DNA from: Micromonospora sp. NBC_00389
Lineage (GTDB): Bacteria; Actinomycetota; Actinomycetes; Mycobacteriales; Micromonosporaceae
Assembly (NCBI RefSeq): GCF_036059255.1
Contig: NZ_CP107947.1
Span: 744,001-808,000 of the forward strand
Direction: 5' to 3'
DNA: 64,000 nt
How positions within the stretch are numbered: the first letter of the stretch is position 1; every line of letters begins with the position of its first letter. The notes under the pieces are model-generated. The model was not told the DNA's origin. It worked only from the letters and a program-made list of their open reading frames with translations, and ran no database searches. Of this stretch, positions 28,128 to 37,882 are shown piece after piece. A program made the translations under genes and the position numbers.

Positions 28128-28158
28128 TTGACTTCATCATTGGTTCAAGTCCTAGCGT
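28128..28158 (+). promoter_or_regulatory. Promoter of leader ORF and exporter
   Basis: TTGACT (28128-28133) as -35 and TAGCGT (28153-28158) as -10 are separated by 19 nt, slightly long. The -10 ends 7 nt before ATG 28166, so the transcript should be leaderless or nearly so. Confidence 0.55.
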
Positions 28159-28165
28159 CTGCGGC

Positions 28166-28222
28166 ATGACAACGCTGAACGAGCTGTCCTGGTGGGCCGA
28201 GGCCCGCCGGGCCCGGCCGTGA
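28166..28222 (+). CDS. Putative 18-residue leader peptide of exporter
   Basis: ATG 28166 opens an 18-codon ORF (MTTLNELSWWAEARRARP) with nearly all codons ending in G or C. It follows a -10-like box by 7 nt. The stop codon at 28220-28222 overlaps the GAGG (28221-28224) that serves the exporter start 10 nt further on. This is the layout of a translationally coupled or attenuating leader. No homology is known to me. Confidence 0.45.
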   Translation: MTTLNELSWWAEARRARP

Positions 28223-28232
28223 GGCCGCCGAC

Positions 28233-29771
28233 GTGGACGCTTCCGCTCGCCGGCTCGGCTGGTACCTGACCCTGGGCGGTCTGCTCGCGGTGATCGACAC
28301 CACCGTCACGGTGGTGGCTCTGCCGAGGCTGGTCGACGACCTGGACACGAACCTGACCACGATCGGGTGGGTCACCAGCGGCTACGCGCTCGCCCTGGTC
28401 GCGGTGATGCCCACCGCGGCCTGGGCGATCGGGCGCTTCGGTGCCCGCCGCACCTACCTGACCGCGCTACTGCTGTTCACCCTGGGCTCGGTGCTGGCCG
28501 GGGCCGCCTGGGACGTCGGGTCGCTGATCGCGTTCCGGGTCCTCCAGGGGCTGGGCGGTGGACTGCTCAACCCGGTCGGGATGGCGGTTGCGCTGGCTGC
28601 GGTGCCTCCGCACCGGCGCGGCCGGATGATGAGCCTGCTCGGTCTGCCCGTCCTGGTCGGGCCACTGATCGGGCCGGTGCTCGGTGGGCTGCTGCTCGAC
28701 CACGCATCCTGGCGGTGGATCTTCTGGATCAACCTGCCGGTGGGGCTGCTGGCGGTGCTGCTCGGCCGGTCGGTGCTGCCGGCCGCCGACCCGCGACGAC
28801 CACGGGTCCGGCTGAACGTCGTCGGGCTGCTGCTGCTCTGCCCCGGCCTGGCGTTGGCCGTGTTCGGGCTCAGCGTCACCGGCGACAGGGGCGGAGTCGT
28901 CACCGCGTCCGTGCTGCTGCCGCTCACGCTCGGTGCCGCCCTGGTGGCCGCCTTCGCCTGGCGGGCAGGCAGGGTACGGCAGCCACTGCTGCGCCTGGCC
29001 GTGCTGCGCGCGCCCGGGATGGCCGGTGGCGCCGCGACGGTGGCGTTCTTCGCCGCCGGATACTTCGGCTCGTTCCTGATCATCCCGGCGTACGTGCAGG
29101 TGGTACGCGGGGACTCCGCCACCCTGGCCGGTGTGATCGGCATCCCGCAGGCGCTGACCACCGGGTTGATGCTTCAGGTGGCCACCCGGCTGGTCGACCG
29201 GGTCTCCGCCCGGCGGGTGGTCGGGCTCGGCATCGCGACCGCGCTGGCGGGCACGATCGCCCGCGTGCTGGTGCTCGATGCGGACACGTCGTACCCGCTG
29301 CTCGCCGCGCTGGGCGCGGTCATCGGCCTGGGTATGGGCGCGACGCTGATGCCGACGATGACCGCGGCCAGCCGTTCGCTGCCGCCCGACGACCTGCCGT
29401 CCGGCTCCACGCTGCTCACCACGGTGTCGCACACCTCGGTCGCCGTCGGCACAGCGCTGATCGCCGCAGCCCTGTCCTGGATGGCCGATCGATTCGCGTC
29501 GGGCCTGGGCGGCGGAGGCATAGCGGCCGCCACCCGGCTCGACCCGCTCACCCGTGCCGGTTTCGCACCGGAGCTGGCGCAGGCCACTCGGCTCGCGCTG
29601 GCGGTGTCCGCCGTGCTGTTGGCGCTCGCCTGGCTGACCAGCCGGCGACTTCCGGCCGCCCCTCCCAGCGCGGAGGCAGGCGCCGCCCCGGCGGAACCCG
29701 AGGTGGCGGTGAACGAACCGGTCAGTACCGCTGGCGGAGCAGACCGGCGGCCTCGACCGCCCAGTAGGTGA
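28233..29771 (+). CDS. DHA2-type MFS drug exporter
   Basis: This 512-residue major facilitator has about 14 predicted membrane segments, characteristic of DHA2/EmrB-type proton antiporters. The N-terminal half begins with a [16 protein letters not shown] segment, and a charged GRFGARRTY loop follows helix 2 (motif A). The start is GTG 28233, with GAGG overlapping the stop codon of the 18-residue leader ORF. The 3' end overlaps hemB on the opposite strand by 50 nt. The substrate is unknown; multidrug efflux or self-resistance is possible. Confidence 0.88.
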   Translation: MDASARRLGWYLTLGGLLAVIDTTVTVVALPRLVDDLDTNLTTIGWVTSGYALALVAVMPTAAWAIGRFGARRTYLTALLLFTLGSVLAGAAWDVGSLIAFRVLQGLGGGLLNPVGMAVALAAVPPHRRGRMMSLLGLPVLVGPLIGPVLGGLLLDHASWRWIFWINLPVGLLAVLLGRSVLPAADPRRPRVRLNVVGLLLLCPGLALAVFGLSVTGDRGGVVTASVLLPLTLGAALVAAFAWRAGRVRQPLLRLAVLRAPGMAGGAATVAFFAAGYFGSFLIIPAYVQVVRGDSATLAGVIGIPQALTTGLMLQVATRLVDRVSARRVVGLGIATALAGTIARVLVLDADTSYPLLAALGAVIGLGMGATLMPTMTAASRSLPPDDLPSGSTLLTTVSHTSVAVGTALIAAALSWMADRFASGLGGGGIAAATRLDPLTRAGFAPELAQATRLALAVSAVLLALAWLTSRRLPAAPPSAEAGAAPAEPEVAVNEPVSTAGGADRRPRPPSR

Positions 29772-30705
29772 GGATGATCTGCGCGCCGGCCCGCCGGATC
29801 GAGGTGAGCGTCTCCAGCATCACCCGCTCCCGGTCGATCCAGCCGTTCGCGGCGGCCGCCTCGACCATCGCGTACTCGCCGGACACCTGGTAGGCGGCGA
29901 CCGGGACGTCCACCGCGGCCCGCACCGCCGACACCACGTCGAGGTACGGCAGCGCCGGCTTGACCATCACCATGTCGGCGCCCTCGGCGACGTCCAACGC
30001 CACCTCACGCAGCGACTCGCGCAGGTTGGCCGGGTCCTGCTGGTAGGTACGCCGGTCGCCCTCCAGCGCCGACTCCACCGCGTCCCGGAACGGGCCGTAG
30101 AAGGCCGAGGCGTACTTCACGGCGTAGGCCAGCACGGCCACGTCCTGGTGCCCGGCCGCGTCGAGCGCTCGGCGGACCACGCCGACCTGGCCGTCCATCA
30201 TCCCGGAGGGCCCGACCACGTGGACCCCGGCGGCGGCCTGGGCCACCGCCATCTCGGCGTACGCCTCCAGCGTGGCGTCGTTGTCCACGTCGCCGCTCGG
30301 GGTGAGCAGACCACAGTGCCCGTGCGAGGTGAACTCGTCCAGGCACAGGTCGCTCATCACCACCGTGGCGTCGCCAACCTCGGCCACGACGTCACGGATG
30401 GCGACGTTCAGGATGCCGTCCGGGTCGATACCGCCGGACCCGGACGGGTCCCGCTGGGCCGGCACCCCGAAGAGCATGATCCCGCCGACGCCGGCCTGGA
30501 CCGCCTCGACCGCCGCCTTGCGCAGCGAGTCCCGGGAGTGCTGGAGCACCCCCGGGAGCGACGCGATGGCCCGCGGCTCGGTCAGCCCCTCCTTGACGAA
30601 CATCGGCACGACCAGCTGGGCCGGGTCGACCTGCGTCTCGGACACCAGCCGCCGCACCGCCGGGGTGCGGCGCAGCCGGCGGGGCCGGATCTCGGGGTAC
30701 GGCAT
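29722..30705 (-). CDS. hemB: Delta-aminolevulinic acid dehydratase
   Basis: HemB condenses two 5-aminolevulinate molecules to porphobilinogen (327 residues). The Schiff-base lysines lie in [13 protein letters not shown] and [12 protein letters not shown]. The metal site is a mixed type: [14 protein letters not shown] keeps two of the three zinc cysteines, with Asp in place of the middle one. AGGAGG lies 7 nt before ATG 30705. It is the last gene of the rex-hem operon, and its 3' end overlaps the MFS gene on the other strand. Confidence 0.97.
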   Translation of the reverse strand: MPYPEIRPRRLRRTPAVRRLVSETQVDPAQLVVPMFVKEGLTEPRAIASLPGVLQHSRDSLRKAAVEAVQAGVGGIMLFGVPAQRDPSGSGGIDPDGILNVAIRDVVAEVGDATVVMSDLCLDEFTSHGHCGLLTPSGDVDNDATLEAYAEMAVAQAAAGVHVVGPSGMMDGQVGVVRRALDAAGHQDVAVLAYAVKYASAFYGPFRDAVESALEGDRRTYQQDPANLRESLREVALDVAEGADMVMVKPALPYLDVVSAVRAAVDVPVAAYQVSGEYAMVEAAAANGWIDRERVMLETLTSIRRAGAQIILTYWAVEAAGLLRQRY

Positions 30706-30725
30706 GGGAGGTCCTCCTCGGACGA

Positions 30726-32306
30726 CTACCGGAAGCGCAACGCGGTCGGCCCCTGCACCTTCGAGCCGCGACGCTGCTTGGCCGGCATGGCGGCGAGCTT
30801 CTCGCGCAGCTCGACGGCGTAGGCGGCGAGCGCCTCCACCAGGTCGGGCACCGAGGCGTGCGGCGGCTGGACGTCGACCCGCAGGCCGAACTCCGTCGCG
30901 GTCTCCGCCGTCTTGGGCCCAATTACGGCTACAACGGTACGCGCGTGCGGCTTCCCGGCGATACCGACCAGGTTCCGCACGGTGGAGGACGAGGTGAAGA
31001 GCACCGCGTCGAACCCGCCCGACTTGATCGCGTCCCGGATCTCGGCGGGCGGCGGCGCAGCCCGCACCGTCCGGTACGCGGTCACGTCGTCGACCTCCCA
31101 GCCGCGCTCGGTGAGCCCGGCGGCGAGCGTCTCGGTGGCGATGTCGGCGCGCGGCAGCAGCACCCGGCCCACCGGGTCGAGGATCTCGTCGTGCGGCGAG
31201 AACTCGGCCAGCAGCCCTTCGGAGGACTGCTCCCCGGCGGGGATCAGCTCCGGCTGGATGCCGAACGCGCGGACCGCGTCCGCCGTCGCCTCACCGATGC
31301 AGGCGATCTTGACGCCGCCGAAGTGCCGGGCGTCCAGCCCGTGCTCGGCGAACTTCTCCCAGACCGCGCGGACCGCGTTCACCGAGGTGAAGATCACCCA
31401 GGCGTACCGGCCGTCGACCAGGCCCTTGACCGCCCGCTCCATCTGCGCCGGGGTGCGCGGCGGCTCGACCGCGATGGTCGGCACCTCGCACGGGATCGCC
31501 CCGTACGCGCGCAGCCGGGCACTCATCACGCCGGCCTGCTCCTTGGTCCGCGGGACCAGCACCTTCCAGCCGTACAGCGGGCGGTTCTCCCACCAGCTCA
31601 GCTTGTCGCGCTGCCCCACCCCGGCGCCGACGGTGAGCACCACCCGGCCGGTGAAGCCGAGCGCGGCGGCCACGAAGCTGTCCACGGTCGACGTGGTCGT
31701 GTACTGGGTCTCGCCGGTGCCGTCGCCGGTCACCCCGACGCCGGTGGTGCCGTCGACCCCGGCGGACAGCAGCCCGTCCCGGACGGCGGCGAGGTCACCG
31801 GCGTCCACCGCGAGCGCGAGCGAACCCCGGCCGACGGCCGCGGCCAGCGCCTCGAAGTCCAGCACGCTGACGTCCTCGACGTCGGCGGCGGTACGCACGC
31901 CCGGCAGCGGGACACCCGCGTAGGTGGCGACGCCCTCGGCCTGGCCGACGCCGGGCACCACCTCGAAGTGGGCGGCGGTACGGGCCACCGCCTGCACCTC
32001 CTTGACCACCGAGTCGTGGCCGAAGGGGTCGCCGGCGACCAGGTGCACCGCGTTCAACCCGGACCGGGCCGCGGAGATCAGCACCTTCGCGACATCCCCT
32101 GGCACGCCTTCGGCCGGGGTGAACTCGGCGTCGTCCCTGGCCTCGGCGCGGACGACGGCGAGCAACGACTCCGGGACTCCCCGGTCGTAGATCACCTGAT
32201 CGGCGTCGACCAGGGCGTCGTGCGCCCGACGGGTCAGCAGGCCCGGGTCGCCGGGGCCAGCCCCGACGAACGCGATACGGCCGACGGGCTTACGGGTGCG
32301 GGTCAT
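30726..32306 (-). CDS. hemD: Fused SUMT-like / uroporphyrinogen-III synthase
   Basis: This 526-residue fusion has an N-terminal ~240 residues related to uroporphyrinogen-III C-methyltransferase ([16 protein letters not shown], ValGDPF-type strand). The C-terminal half is the HemD domain ([34 protein letters not shown]). HemD closes the linear tetrapyrrole to uroporphyrinogen III; the SUMT part would methylate it toward sirohaem or cobalamin. The methyltransferase half looks degenerate (GHDSVV follows GDPF, with no GRGGEE loop), so its activity is uncertain. ATG 32306 overlaps the hemC stop by 4 nt. Confidence 0.93.
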   Translation of the reverse strand: MTRTRKPVGRIAFVGAGPGDPGLLTRRAHDALVDADQVIYDRGVPESLLAVVRAEARDDAEFTPAEGVPGDVAKVLISAARSGLNAVHLVAGDPFGHDSVVKEVQAVARTAAHFEVVPGVGQAEGVATYAGVPLPGVRTAADVEDVSVLDFEALAAAVGRGSLALAVDAGDLAAVRDGLLSAGVDGTTGVGVTGDGTGETQYTTTSTVDSFVAAALGFTGRVVLTVGAGVGQRDKLSWWENRPLYGWKVLVPRTKEQAGVMSARLRAYGAIPCEVPTIAVEPPRTPAQMERAVKGLVDGRYAWVIFTSVNAVRAVWEKFAEHGLDARHFGGVKIACIGEATADAVRAFGIQPELIPAGEQSSEGLLAEFSPHDEILDPVGRVLLPRADIATETLAAGLTERGWEVDDVTAYRTVRAAPPPAEIRDAIKSGGFDAVLFTSSSTVRNLVGIAGKPHARTVVAVIGPKTAETATEFGLRVDVQPPHASVPDLVEALAAYAVELREKLAAMPAKQRRGSKVQGPTALRFR

Positions 32307-33271
32307 TCTGTGCTCCCAAATTGCTGGGTCCCCGGGCCGGTGCGTCCTTCGTGGCCGAGGATCGAGTCGGCGCCGAGTTCGAGGAGTTCGGCGGCGAGTG
32401 CCTTACCGATCTCCGCCGCGTCGGCGGGCGTTCCGGTGCGGGACAGCCGGAGGTCACGAGTGCCGTCCGGGCTGATCACCGCCCCGCGCAGGTAGATCTC
32501 ATCGCCGGCGTCGCCTTCGGCGAGTTCGGCATAGGCGGCGACGGGTGCGCTGCACCCGGCCTCCAGGGTGGCCAGCAACGCGCGCTCCGCGGTGACCGCG
32601 GCGTGCGACGGTGCGTGGTCGAGCACCGCAAGCAGCTCGACCAGGTCCTGGTCGTCGACCCGGCACTCCACGGCCAGCGCGCCCTGAGCGGGCGCGGGCA
32701 GCATCAGCATCGGGTCCAGCGTCTCGGTGATCACGTCGGCCCGGCCGAGCCGGGCGAGCCCGGCCCGGGCCAGTACGACGGCGTCCAGGTCGGCCTCCGG
32801 GCCGAGCGCCCGCGACAGGCGGGTGTCCACGTTGCCGCGGATCGGGGTGACCTCCAGCTGCAGGCCGAGCGCGTGCAGCTGGGCGATGCGGCGCAGCGCT
32901 CCGGTGCCCACGGTGGCACCGGGCGGCAGCTCGGTGAGCGTCCGGCCGTCCCGGGCGACCAGCGCGTCGCGCGGGTCCTGCCGGGTCGGCACCGCCGCGA
33001 TGTGCAGCCCGCCAGCGGCCGCGGTGGGCAGATCCTTGTAGGAGTGCACCGCGAAGTCGATGGTCCGGGCGGCCAGCGCGTCGCGCAGCGCGGAGACGAA
33101 CACCCCGACGCCGAGCCGGTGCACCGGCGCGTTGGAGCGGTCGCCAGCGGTGACCACCTCAACCAGTTCGACCTGGCGGCCGGTGGCGGCGGTCAGCGCC
33201 TCGGCGACCTGGCCGGACTGGGCCATCGCCAGAGCGCTGCCGCGGGTGCCGAGGCGCAGGGGGGCGGTCAT
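32303..33271 (-). CDS. hemC: Porphobilinogen deaminase
   Basis: HemC polymerises four porphobilinogens into hydroxymethylbilane (322 residues). The N-terminus LRLGTRGSALAMAQSGQVAEAL is the usual substrate loop. The dipyrromethane-cofactor cysteine is in LATLEAGCSAPVAAYAEL at about residue 240. The segment DFAVHSYKDLPTA is conserved. ATG 33271 overlaps the hemA stop (ATGA), with GGAGG upstream, and its own stop overlaps the hemD start. Confidence 0.97.
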   Translation of the reverse strand: MTAPLRLGTRGSALAMAQSGQVAEALTAATGRQVELVEVVTAGDRSNAPVHRLGVGVFVSALRDALAARTIDFAVHSYKDLPTAAAGGLHIAAVPTRQDPRDALVARDGRTLTELPPGATVGTGALRRIAQLHALGLQLEVTPIRGNVDTRLSRALGPEADLDAVVLARAGLARLGRADVITETLDPMLMLPAPAQGALAVECRVDDQDLVELLAVLDHAPSHAAVTAERALLATLEAGCSAPVAAYAELAEGDAGDEIYLRGAVISPDGTRDLRLSRTGTPADAAEIGKALAAELLELGADSILGHEGRTGPGTQQFGSTE

Positions 33272-34665
33272 CGCGCACCTCCGGTGGGTGGAGTCGGGTC
33301 GGTGACGTCCGCACCGAGCATCGGGTCGATGCCGGTGAACGCCGCGCCGAGGTCGGGGGCCACCACGTCGGGGACGGTGTCCACCGGCGAGGTCTGTGGC
33401 ACCTGGAGGTCGAACAGCTCGCGCAGCAGCGCCGCGTACTGGTCGCCGCCGGGCTCCGCGGCCAACTGGCGGACCTTGACGGTGGGCTGGTGCAGCAGCC
33501 GCTGCACCACCCGGTGCACCGTCCGGGCCACCTCGGCCCGCAGGTCGTCGCCGAGGTCGGGGCGGCGCTGGGCCAGCCGGCGCAGCTCGGCGGTGACCAC
33601 GTCGTCGGCCCGACCGCGCAGCGCGGCCACGGTGGGTGCCACGTCGGCGCCGCGCAGCCAGGTGAGGAAGCTCTCCACCTCGCCGAGCACGATCCGCTCG
33701 ACGGCGGCGGCGTCCGCCGCGGCCGGACCGTCGGCGAGCAGCGCCGCCATCCGGTCGATGTCGATCACTTCGACGCCGGACAGCTCGGTGACGCCCTCCT
33801 CGACGTCGCGCGGGACGGCCAGGTCGAGCAGGACCAGCGGCCCTCGGGACGGGTCCCGCTCGGCGAGCGCCGCACCGACCACCGCTCGGGTGAGAACCGG
33901 TTCGGTGGACGCGGTGGCGGCCACTACGATGTCCACTGTGGAGAGGGTGTCGGCCAGCTCGGTCATCGGCGCGGCGTTCGCCCCGTACGACTCCGCCAGC
34001 CGGACGGCCCGGTCGGCGCCCCGGTTGGTGACGGTGAGTGGCCCGGCGCCCAGCCGGGACAGCGTGGCCACCCCGAGCGAGCCCATCGCGCCGGCCCCGA
34101 CCACCAGGGCCGGGCGGGCGACGAGGTCGCCCTGGAGGTGCCCGGCGGCCAGCTCCAGCGCGGCGGTGACGACGCTCTGGCCGGCCCGGTCGATGCCGGT
34201 CTCGGAGTGGGCCCGCTTGCCGACCCGCAGCGCCTGCTGCATCAGCTCGTGCAGCAGGCGGCCGGCCGAGTCGGCTCCGGTGGCCCAGTGGTACGCGTCG
34301 CGCAGCTGGCCGAGGATCTGCGCCTCGCCGACCACCATCGAGTCCAGCCCGCTGGCGACTCGGAAGACGTGGTCCACGGCGGCGGCGTCGTAGTGCACGT
34401 AGAGGTGACTCGCGAGCGCCGTCGGCGTGCAGTCGGCCTGCTCGGCCAGGACGGCGCAGATGTCGCCGAGCCCGCCGTGGAAACCGGACACGGCGGCGTA
34501 GACCTCTACCCGGTTGCAGGTGGAGACGAGCACGGCCTCGGTGACGTACGGCTGGGCGACCAGGCGGTCCAGGGTGCGGGTGAGGTCGGCGGGGGGCACA
34601 GCCAGCTGCTCCAGCGTGGCGACCGGGGCGGTCCGGTAGGACGCGCCGACGACGAGCAGTTTCAC
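33268..34665 (-). CDS. hemA: Glutamyl-tRNA reductase
   Basis: This is the first committed enzyme of the C5 pathway (465 residues). I start it at GTG 34665, not at the frame opening (34851): this gives the family start KLLVVGASYRTAPV, has AGGAGG 10 nt upstream, and overlaps the rex stop codon by 4 nt. The catalytic cysteine is C50 (LVSTCNRVEVYA). NADPH-binding GAGAMGSLGVATLSR is present, as is the C-terminal dimer helix region. The frequent actinobacterial order rex-hemA-hemC-hemD is conserved, linking haem synthesis to redox state. Confidence 0.96.
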   Translation of the reverse strand: MKLLVVGASYRTAPVATLEQLAVPPADLTRTLDRLVAQPYVTEAVLVSTCNRVEVYAAVSGFHGGLGDICAVLAEQADCTPTALASHLYVHYDAAAVDHVFRVASGLDSMVVGEAQILGQLRDAYHWATGADSAGRLLHELMQQALRVGKRAHSETGIDRAGQSVVTAALELAAGHLQGDLVARPALVVGAGAMGSLGVATLSRLGAGPLTVTNRGADRAVRLAESYGANAAPMTELADTLSTVDIVVAATASTEPVLTRAVVGAALAERDPSRGPLVLLDLAVPRDVEEGVTELSGVEVIDIDRMAALLADGPAAADAAAVERIVLGEVESFLTWLRGADVAPTVAALRGRADDVVTAELRRLAQRRPDLGDDLRAEVARTVHRVVQRLLHQPTVKVRQLAAEPGGDQYAALLRELFDLQVPQTSPVDTVPDVVAPDLGAAFTGIDPMLGADVTDPTPPTGGAR

Positions 34666-35432
34666 GTGCCGATCGCCTCCTGGGTGTCGGTGGCCGCGAG
34701 CCCGCCGGGCAGGGCGGTCAGGCCGGACCCGCCGGTGGCGGGCAGCGCCGTGAGCGACGCCTTGCGGTGCTCGTGGAAGGACAGAATCTGCAGCTCGATG
34801 GCGAGGTCGACCTTGCGCACGTCGACCCCCTCCGGAACCGAGAGTACGCACGGTGCGAAGTTGAGGATGCTCGTCACGCCGACCGCGACCAGCTGATCGG
34901 CGACCCGCTGGGCCGCGGCGGCCGGGGTGGCGATCACGCCGATCGCGATGGATTCGGCCTCGGCGACCGCCGGAAGCTCGTCGACATGCCGTACAACCAG
35001 GCCGTTGATCTCTTCACCCACCCGGGAGGGGTCGGCGTCGAGCAGCGCGGCGATCCGGAAGCCCCGGCCCGCGAAGCCGTCGTAGCCGGCCAGAGCGTGA
35101 CCGAGATTACCCACGCCGACCAGGGCGACCGCCCGGCGTTGGGTGAGCCCGAGCACGTACTCGATCTGCTCGATCAGCAGCGCGACGTCGTAGCCGACGC
35201 CCCGGGTGCCGTACGAGCCGAGGTGTGAGAGGTCCTTGCGGAGCTTGGCGGAGTTGACCCCGGCGGCGGCGGAGAGGCCCTCGCTGGAGACCGTCTCGTG
35301 CCCGGCGTCGGCGAGGTTGTGCAGCGCGCGCAGGTACTCCGGGAGCCGAGCGACGGTGGCCTCGGGTAGGTCCGGGAGCACCGGTACGGCACCGGCGCGG
35401 CCGGACGCGCCTGGGTGACGATGCTGACTCAT
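34662..35432 (-). CDS. rex: Redox-sensing repressor Rex
   Basis: Rex senses the NADH/NAD+ ratio and represses respiratory and haem genes. I chose ATG 35432 (256 residues, N-terminus MSQHRHPGASGR) because the upstream extension has no ribosome binding site. The winged-helix DNA-binding domain occupies about 25-95 (GLSAAAGVNSAKLRKDLSHL). The Rossmann NAD-binding loop is VALVGVGNLGHALAGYDGF. The C-terminal dimer helix includes DVRKVDLAIELQILSFHEH. I found no clear Rex operator (TTGTGAA-type) in the 448-nt gap upstream. Confidence 0.96.
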   Translation of the reverse strand: MSQHRHPGASGRAGAVPVLPDLPEATVARLPEYLRALHNLADAGHETVSSEGLSAAAGVNSAKLRKDLSHLGSYGTRGVGYDVALLIEQIEYVLGLTQRRAVALVGVGNLGHALAGYDGFAGRGFRIAALLDADPSRVGEEINGLVVRHVDELPAVAEAESIAIGVIATPAAAAQRVADQLVAVGVTSILNFAPCVLSVPEGVDVRKVDLAIELQILSFHEHRKASLTALPATGGSGLTALPGGLAATDTQEAIGT

Positions 35433-35880
35433 GAGACTCCGTGCGGTGCGTTCCTCGGCCAACTCCGCTGGTCGGCCGCTTATGGACTCCCGCTGGCGAC
35501 CGAGATTGCCGGCTGTGCTAGCAGGGCGCGTCGGAACTAGAGAGTAGGCGCTTGGGAAGACGTGCACAAATCGCGATCTTGTCGCTCCGTGACGCGACTC
35601 CACCAGCACCTCCTTTCGGCAAGATCGATCCAGCGGCCCCGCACCCCCACCGCCCGAGGCGATTATTGCTCAATCCCGACTTCTCTGACCAATCCCGCGC
35701 CGCCGCACCCACCCCCGCGATCTTGCCGTTTCCGCCCCGCATCAGGCCCATACCGCGCGAATCGGCGACCACAGGTGCAAGATCGACGCGTCGAAGGGGG
35801 TCGGGGTAGGGGCAGCACTACGAGGGAGAGGCGGGGTTTCGGGATGGGTTGGCCGATCGCGGGTGCCTAGCCTTTGGGGC
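35433..35880. repeat. 448-nt gap with four CAAGATCG motifs
   Basis: This gap separates the divergent rex and histidine kinase genes. It holds four copies of the octamer CGATCTTG/CAAGATCG: 35574-35581 (forward), 35620-35627 (reverse), 35718-35725 (forward) and 35778-35785 (reverse). They form two inverted pairs with 38- and 52-nt spacings. A TAGCCT -10 box at 35868-35873 serves the kinase. I see no ORF with good coding bias. Confidence 0.6.
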
Positions 35881-37179
35881 ATGACCGCCGTTGCCGCCAC
35901 CAGCGACCAACCGACGCTGGCACCGAGCATCCCCCGCCAGCTCTTCGTCGACTCCGGGTACGTACTGCTCGGCCTGCCCCTGGCCCTGGCCAGCTTCGTC
36001 GTCCTCGTCGTGGGCCTTGCGGTCGGCGTTGGGCTGGTGGTCACAGTGATCGGTCTGCCGATCCTCAGCGGCACCCTGTACGCCGCCCGCGGGCTGGCCG
36101 ACATCGAGCGGCTGCGGCTGCCCGCCGTGCTCCGGCAGCCCCGGATCCGGCCGCACTACCGGCTGGCGGAGGCGGGGGCGAACGCCTGGCGGCGGATCTT
36201 CGTGCCGATGCGGGACGCCCAGTCCTGGCTCGATCTGGCGCACGGCATCCTGCGGCTGATCGTGGCGGTGATCACCTTCGTGGTGGCGCTGGTCTGGTGG
36301 GCCGCCGCGGCCGCCGGTTCGCTCTACTGGGCGTACGACTGGGCGCTGCCGCGCAGCGACGGCGACAGCGACCCTGCCCAACTGCTCGGCCTCGGCGACT
36401 CGACCACCGCCCGGATCGGGCTGACCACCGCGGTCGGGGTGTTCTTCCTGATCACTCTGCCGATCGTGGTCCGGGGCTGCGCGCTGCTCCAGGCCACCTT
36501 CGCCCGGGCCATGCTGACCGGGGTGGCCGAGATGCGGGACCGGATCACCGTGCTGGAGGAGCAGAAGCGGGCCGCCGTCTCCGCCGAGGCGTCCGCGCTG
36601 CGCCGGCTGGAGCGCGACATCCACGACGGCCCCCAGCAGCGTCTGGTCCGGCTGGCGATGGACCTCAGCCGGGCCCGGCTGCAACTCGCCTCCGACCCGG
36701 AGGCGGCCGGCCGGACCATCGACGAGGCGGTCACCCAGACCCGGGACACGCTGGCCGAGCTGCGGGCACTGTCCCGGGGCATCGCCCCGCCGATCCTGGT
36801 CGACCGGGGCCTGCCCAGCGCCCTGGCCGCGCTCGCCGGCCGAGGGCTGATCCCGATCGACCTCCAGGTGGACCCGCAACTCGGCACGCCGGGTGGGCGA
36901 CTCGACCCGGCGGTGGAGAACACCGCGTACTTCATGGTGGCCGAGGCGCTGACCAACATCGCCAAGCACAGTCGGGCCACCGAAGCCCTGGTCGCCGTGT
37001 CCCGGCAGGGCACCCGACTCCTGGTGCAGGTGGGCGACGACGGGCAGGGTGGCGCGCACCTGGCCAAGGGGCACGGGCTGGTCGGCATCGCCGACCGGGT
37101 CCGGGCGGCCGGCGGCGAGTTGGCCGTGGTCAGCCCCACCGGCGGGCCCACCGAGCTCCGCGCGGAGCTGCCGCTGTGA
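35881..37179 (+). CDS. NarL-type sensor histidine kinase
   Basis: This 432-residue membrane kinase has several N-terminal hydrophobic segments (from YVLLGLPLALASFVVLVVGL) and an N-terminal sensor of the actinobacterial DUF-type. A dimerisation/phosphoacceptor motif (LERDIHDGPQQRLVRLA, His near residue 248) precedes a C-terminal HATPase_c domain (ENTAYFMVAEALTNIAKHSR; DDGQGGAHLAKGHGLVGI). The start is ATG 35881, 7 nt after a TAGCCT box, so the transcript is probably leaderless. It is partnered by the response regulator downstream. The signal is unknown. Confidence 0.9.
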   Translation: MTAVAATSDQPTLAPSIPRQLFVDSGYVLLGLPLALASFVVLVVGLAVGVGLVVTVIGLPILSGTLYAARGLADIERLRLPAVLRQPRIRPHYRLAEAGANAWRRIFVPMRDAQSWLDLAHGILRLIVAVITFVVALVWWAAAAAGSLYWAYDWALPRSDGDSDPAQLLGLGDSTTARIGLTTAVGVFFLITLPIVVRGCALLQATFARAMLTGVAEMRDRITVLEEQKRAAVSAEASALRRLERDIHDGPQQRLVRLAMDLSRARLQLASDPEAAGRTIDEAVTQTRDTLAELRALSRGIAPPILVDRGLPSALAALAGRGLIPIDLQVDPQLGTPGGRLDPAVENTAYFMVAEALTNIAKHSRATEALVAVSRQGTRLLVQVGDDGQGGAHLAKGHGLVGIADRVRAAGGELAVVSPTGGPTELRAELPL

Positions 37180-37228
37180 GCCCGCTCCGAGCCCGCACGA
37201 CAGGCCGGACATGGTAGACAACACAGCC

Positions 37229-37882
37229 ATGCGCATTGTGATCGCCGACGACGCCGTCCTGCTCCGCGAGGGGCTGGTGCGGCTGCTGACCGAGAGCGGG
37301 CACCAGGTGGTGGCAGCCGTCGGTGATGGCGACGCGCTGGTCGCGGCGGTGGTGGAGCACCAGCCGGACGTGTCGATCGTCGACGTCCGGATGCCCCCGT
37401 CGCACACCGACGAGGGGCTGCGGGCGGCCGTGGAGGCGCGTCGGCTGGTGCCGCGTACCCCGATCCTGGTGTTGTCCCAGTACGTCGAGGTCTCGTACGC
37501 CGACGACCTGCTGGCCACCACGGGCGGTGCCGGCGGCGGGATCGGCTACCTGCTCAAGGACCGGGTGGCCGCGATCGACGAGTTCCTGGACGCGCTGCGC
37601 CGGGTGGCGGCCGGCGGCACCGTGCTCGACCCGGAGGTGGTCGGGCAGCTGTTCGCCCGACGGCGTCGGGACGACCCGCTGCGCGAGCTGACCCCGCGCG
37701 AGCGCGAGGTGCTCGCCCTGATGGCCGAGGGGCGCTCGAACACCGCCATCGCCCGCGCCCTGGTGGTGAGCGACGGCGCGGTGGAGAAGCACGTGCGCAA
37801 CATCTTCACCAAGCTCACGCTTCCGCCGGACACCGAGCAGCACCGGCGGGTGCTGGCCGTCCTCACCTACCTGCGGAACTGA
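37229..37882 (+). CDS. NarL/LuxR-type response regulator
   Basis: Receiver domain (MRIVIADDAVLLREGLVRLL; phosphoacceptor D52 in VSIVDVRMPP) followed by a LuxR helix-turn-helix (LTPREREVLALMAEGRSNTA; GAVEKHVRNIFTKL). I use ATG 37229 (217 residues); ATG 37211 adds six residues. It lies 49 nt after the histidine kinase and should be phosphorylated by it. The last 20 nt overlap the HAD gene on the opposite strand. Confidence 0.9.
   Translation: MRIVIADDAVLLREGLVRLLTESGHQVVAAVGDGDALVAAVVEHQPDVSIVDVRMPPSHTDEGLRAAVEARRLVPRTPILVLSQYVEVSYADDLLATTGGAGGGIGYLLKDRVAAIDEFLDALRRVAAGGTVLDPEVVGQLFARRRRDDPLRELTPREREVLALMAEGRSNTAIARALVVSDGAVEKHVRNIFTKLTLPPDTEQHRRVLAVLTYLRN

Noticed and set aside
28136..28160. 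tRNA T-arm-like GGTTCAAGTCC near 28143
   Set aside because: The flanking bases do not pair into a T-stem and no acceptor or anticodon arm can be built, so this is not a tRNA.
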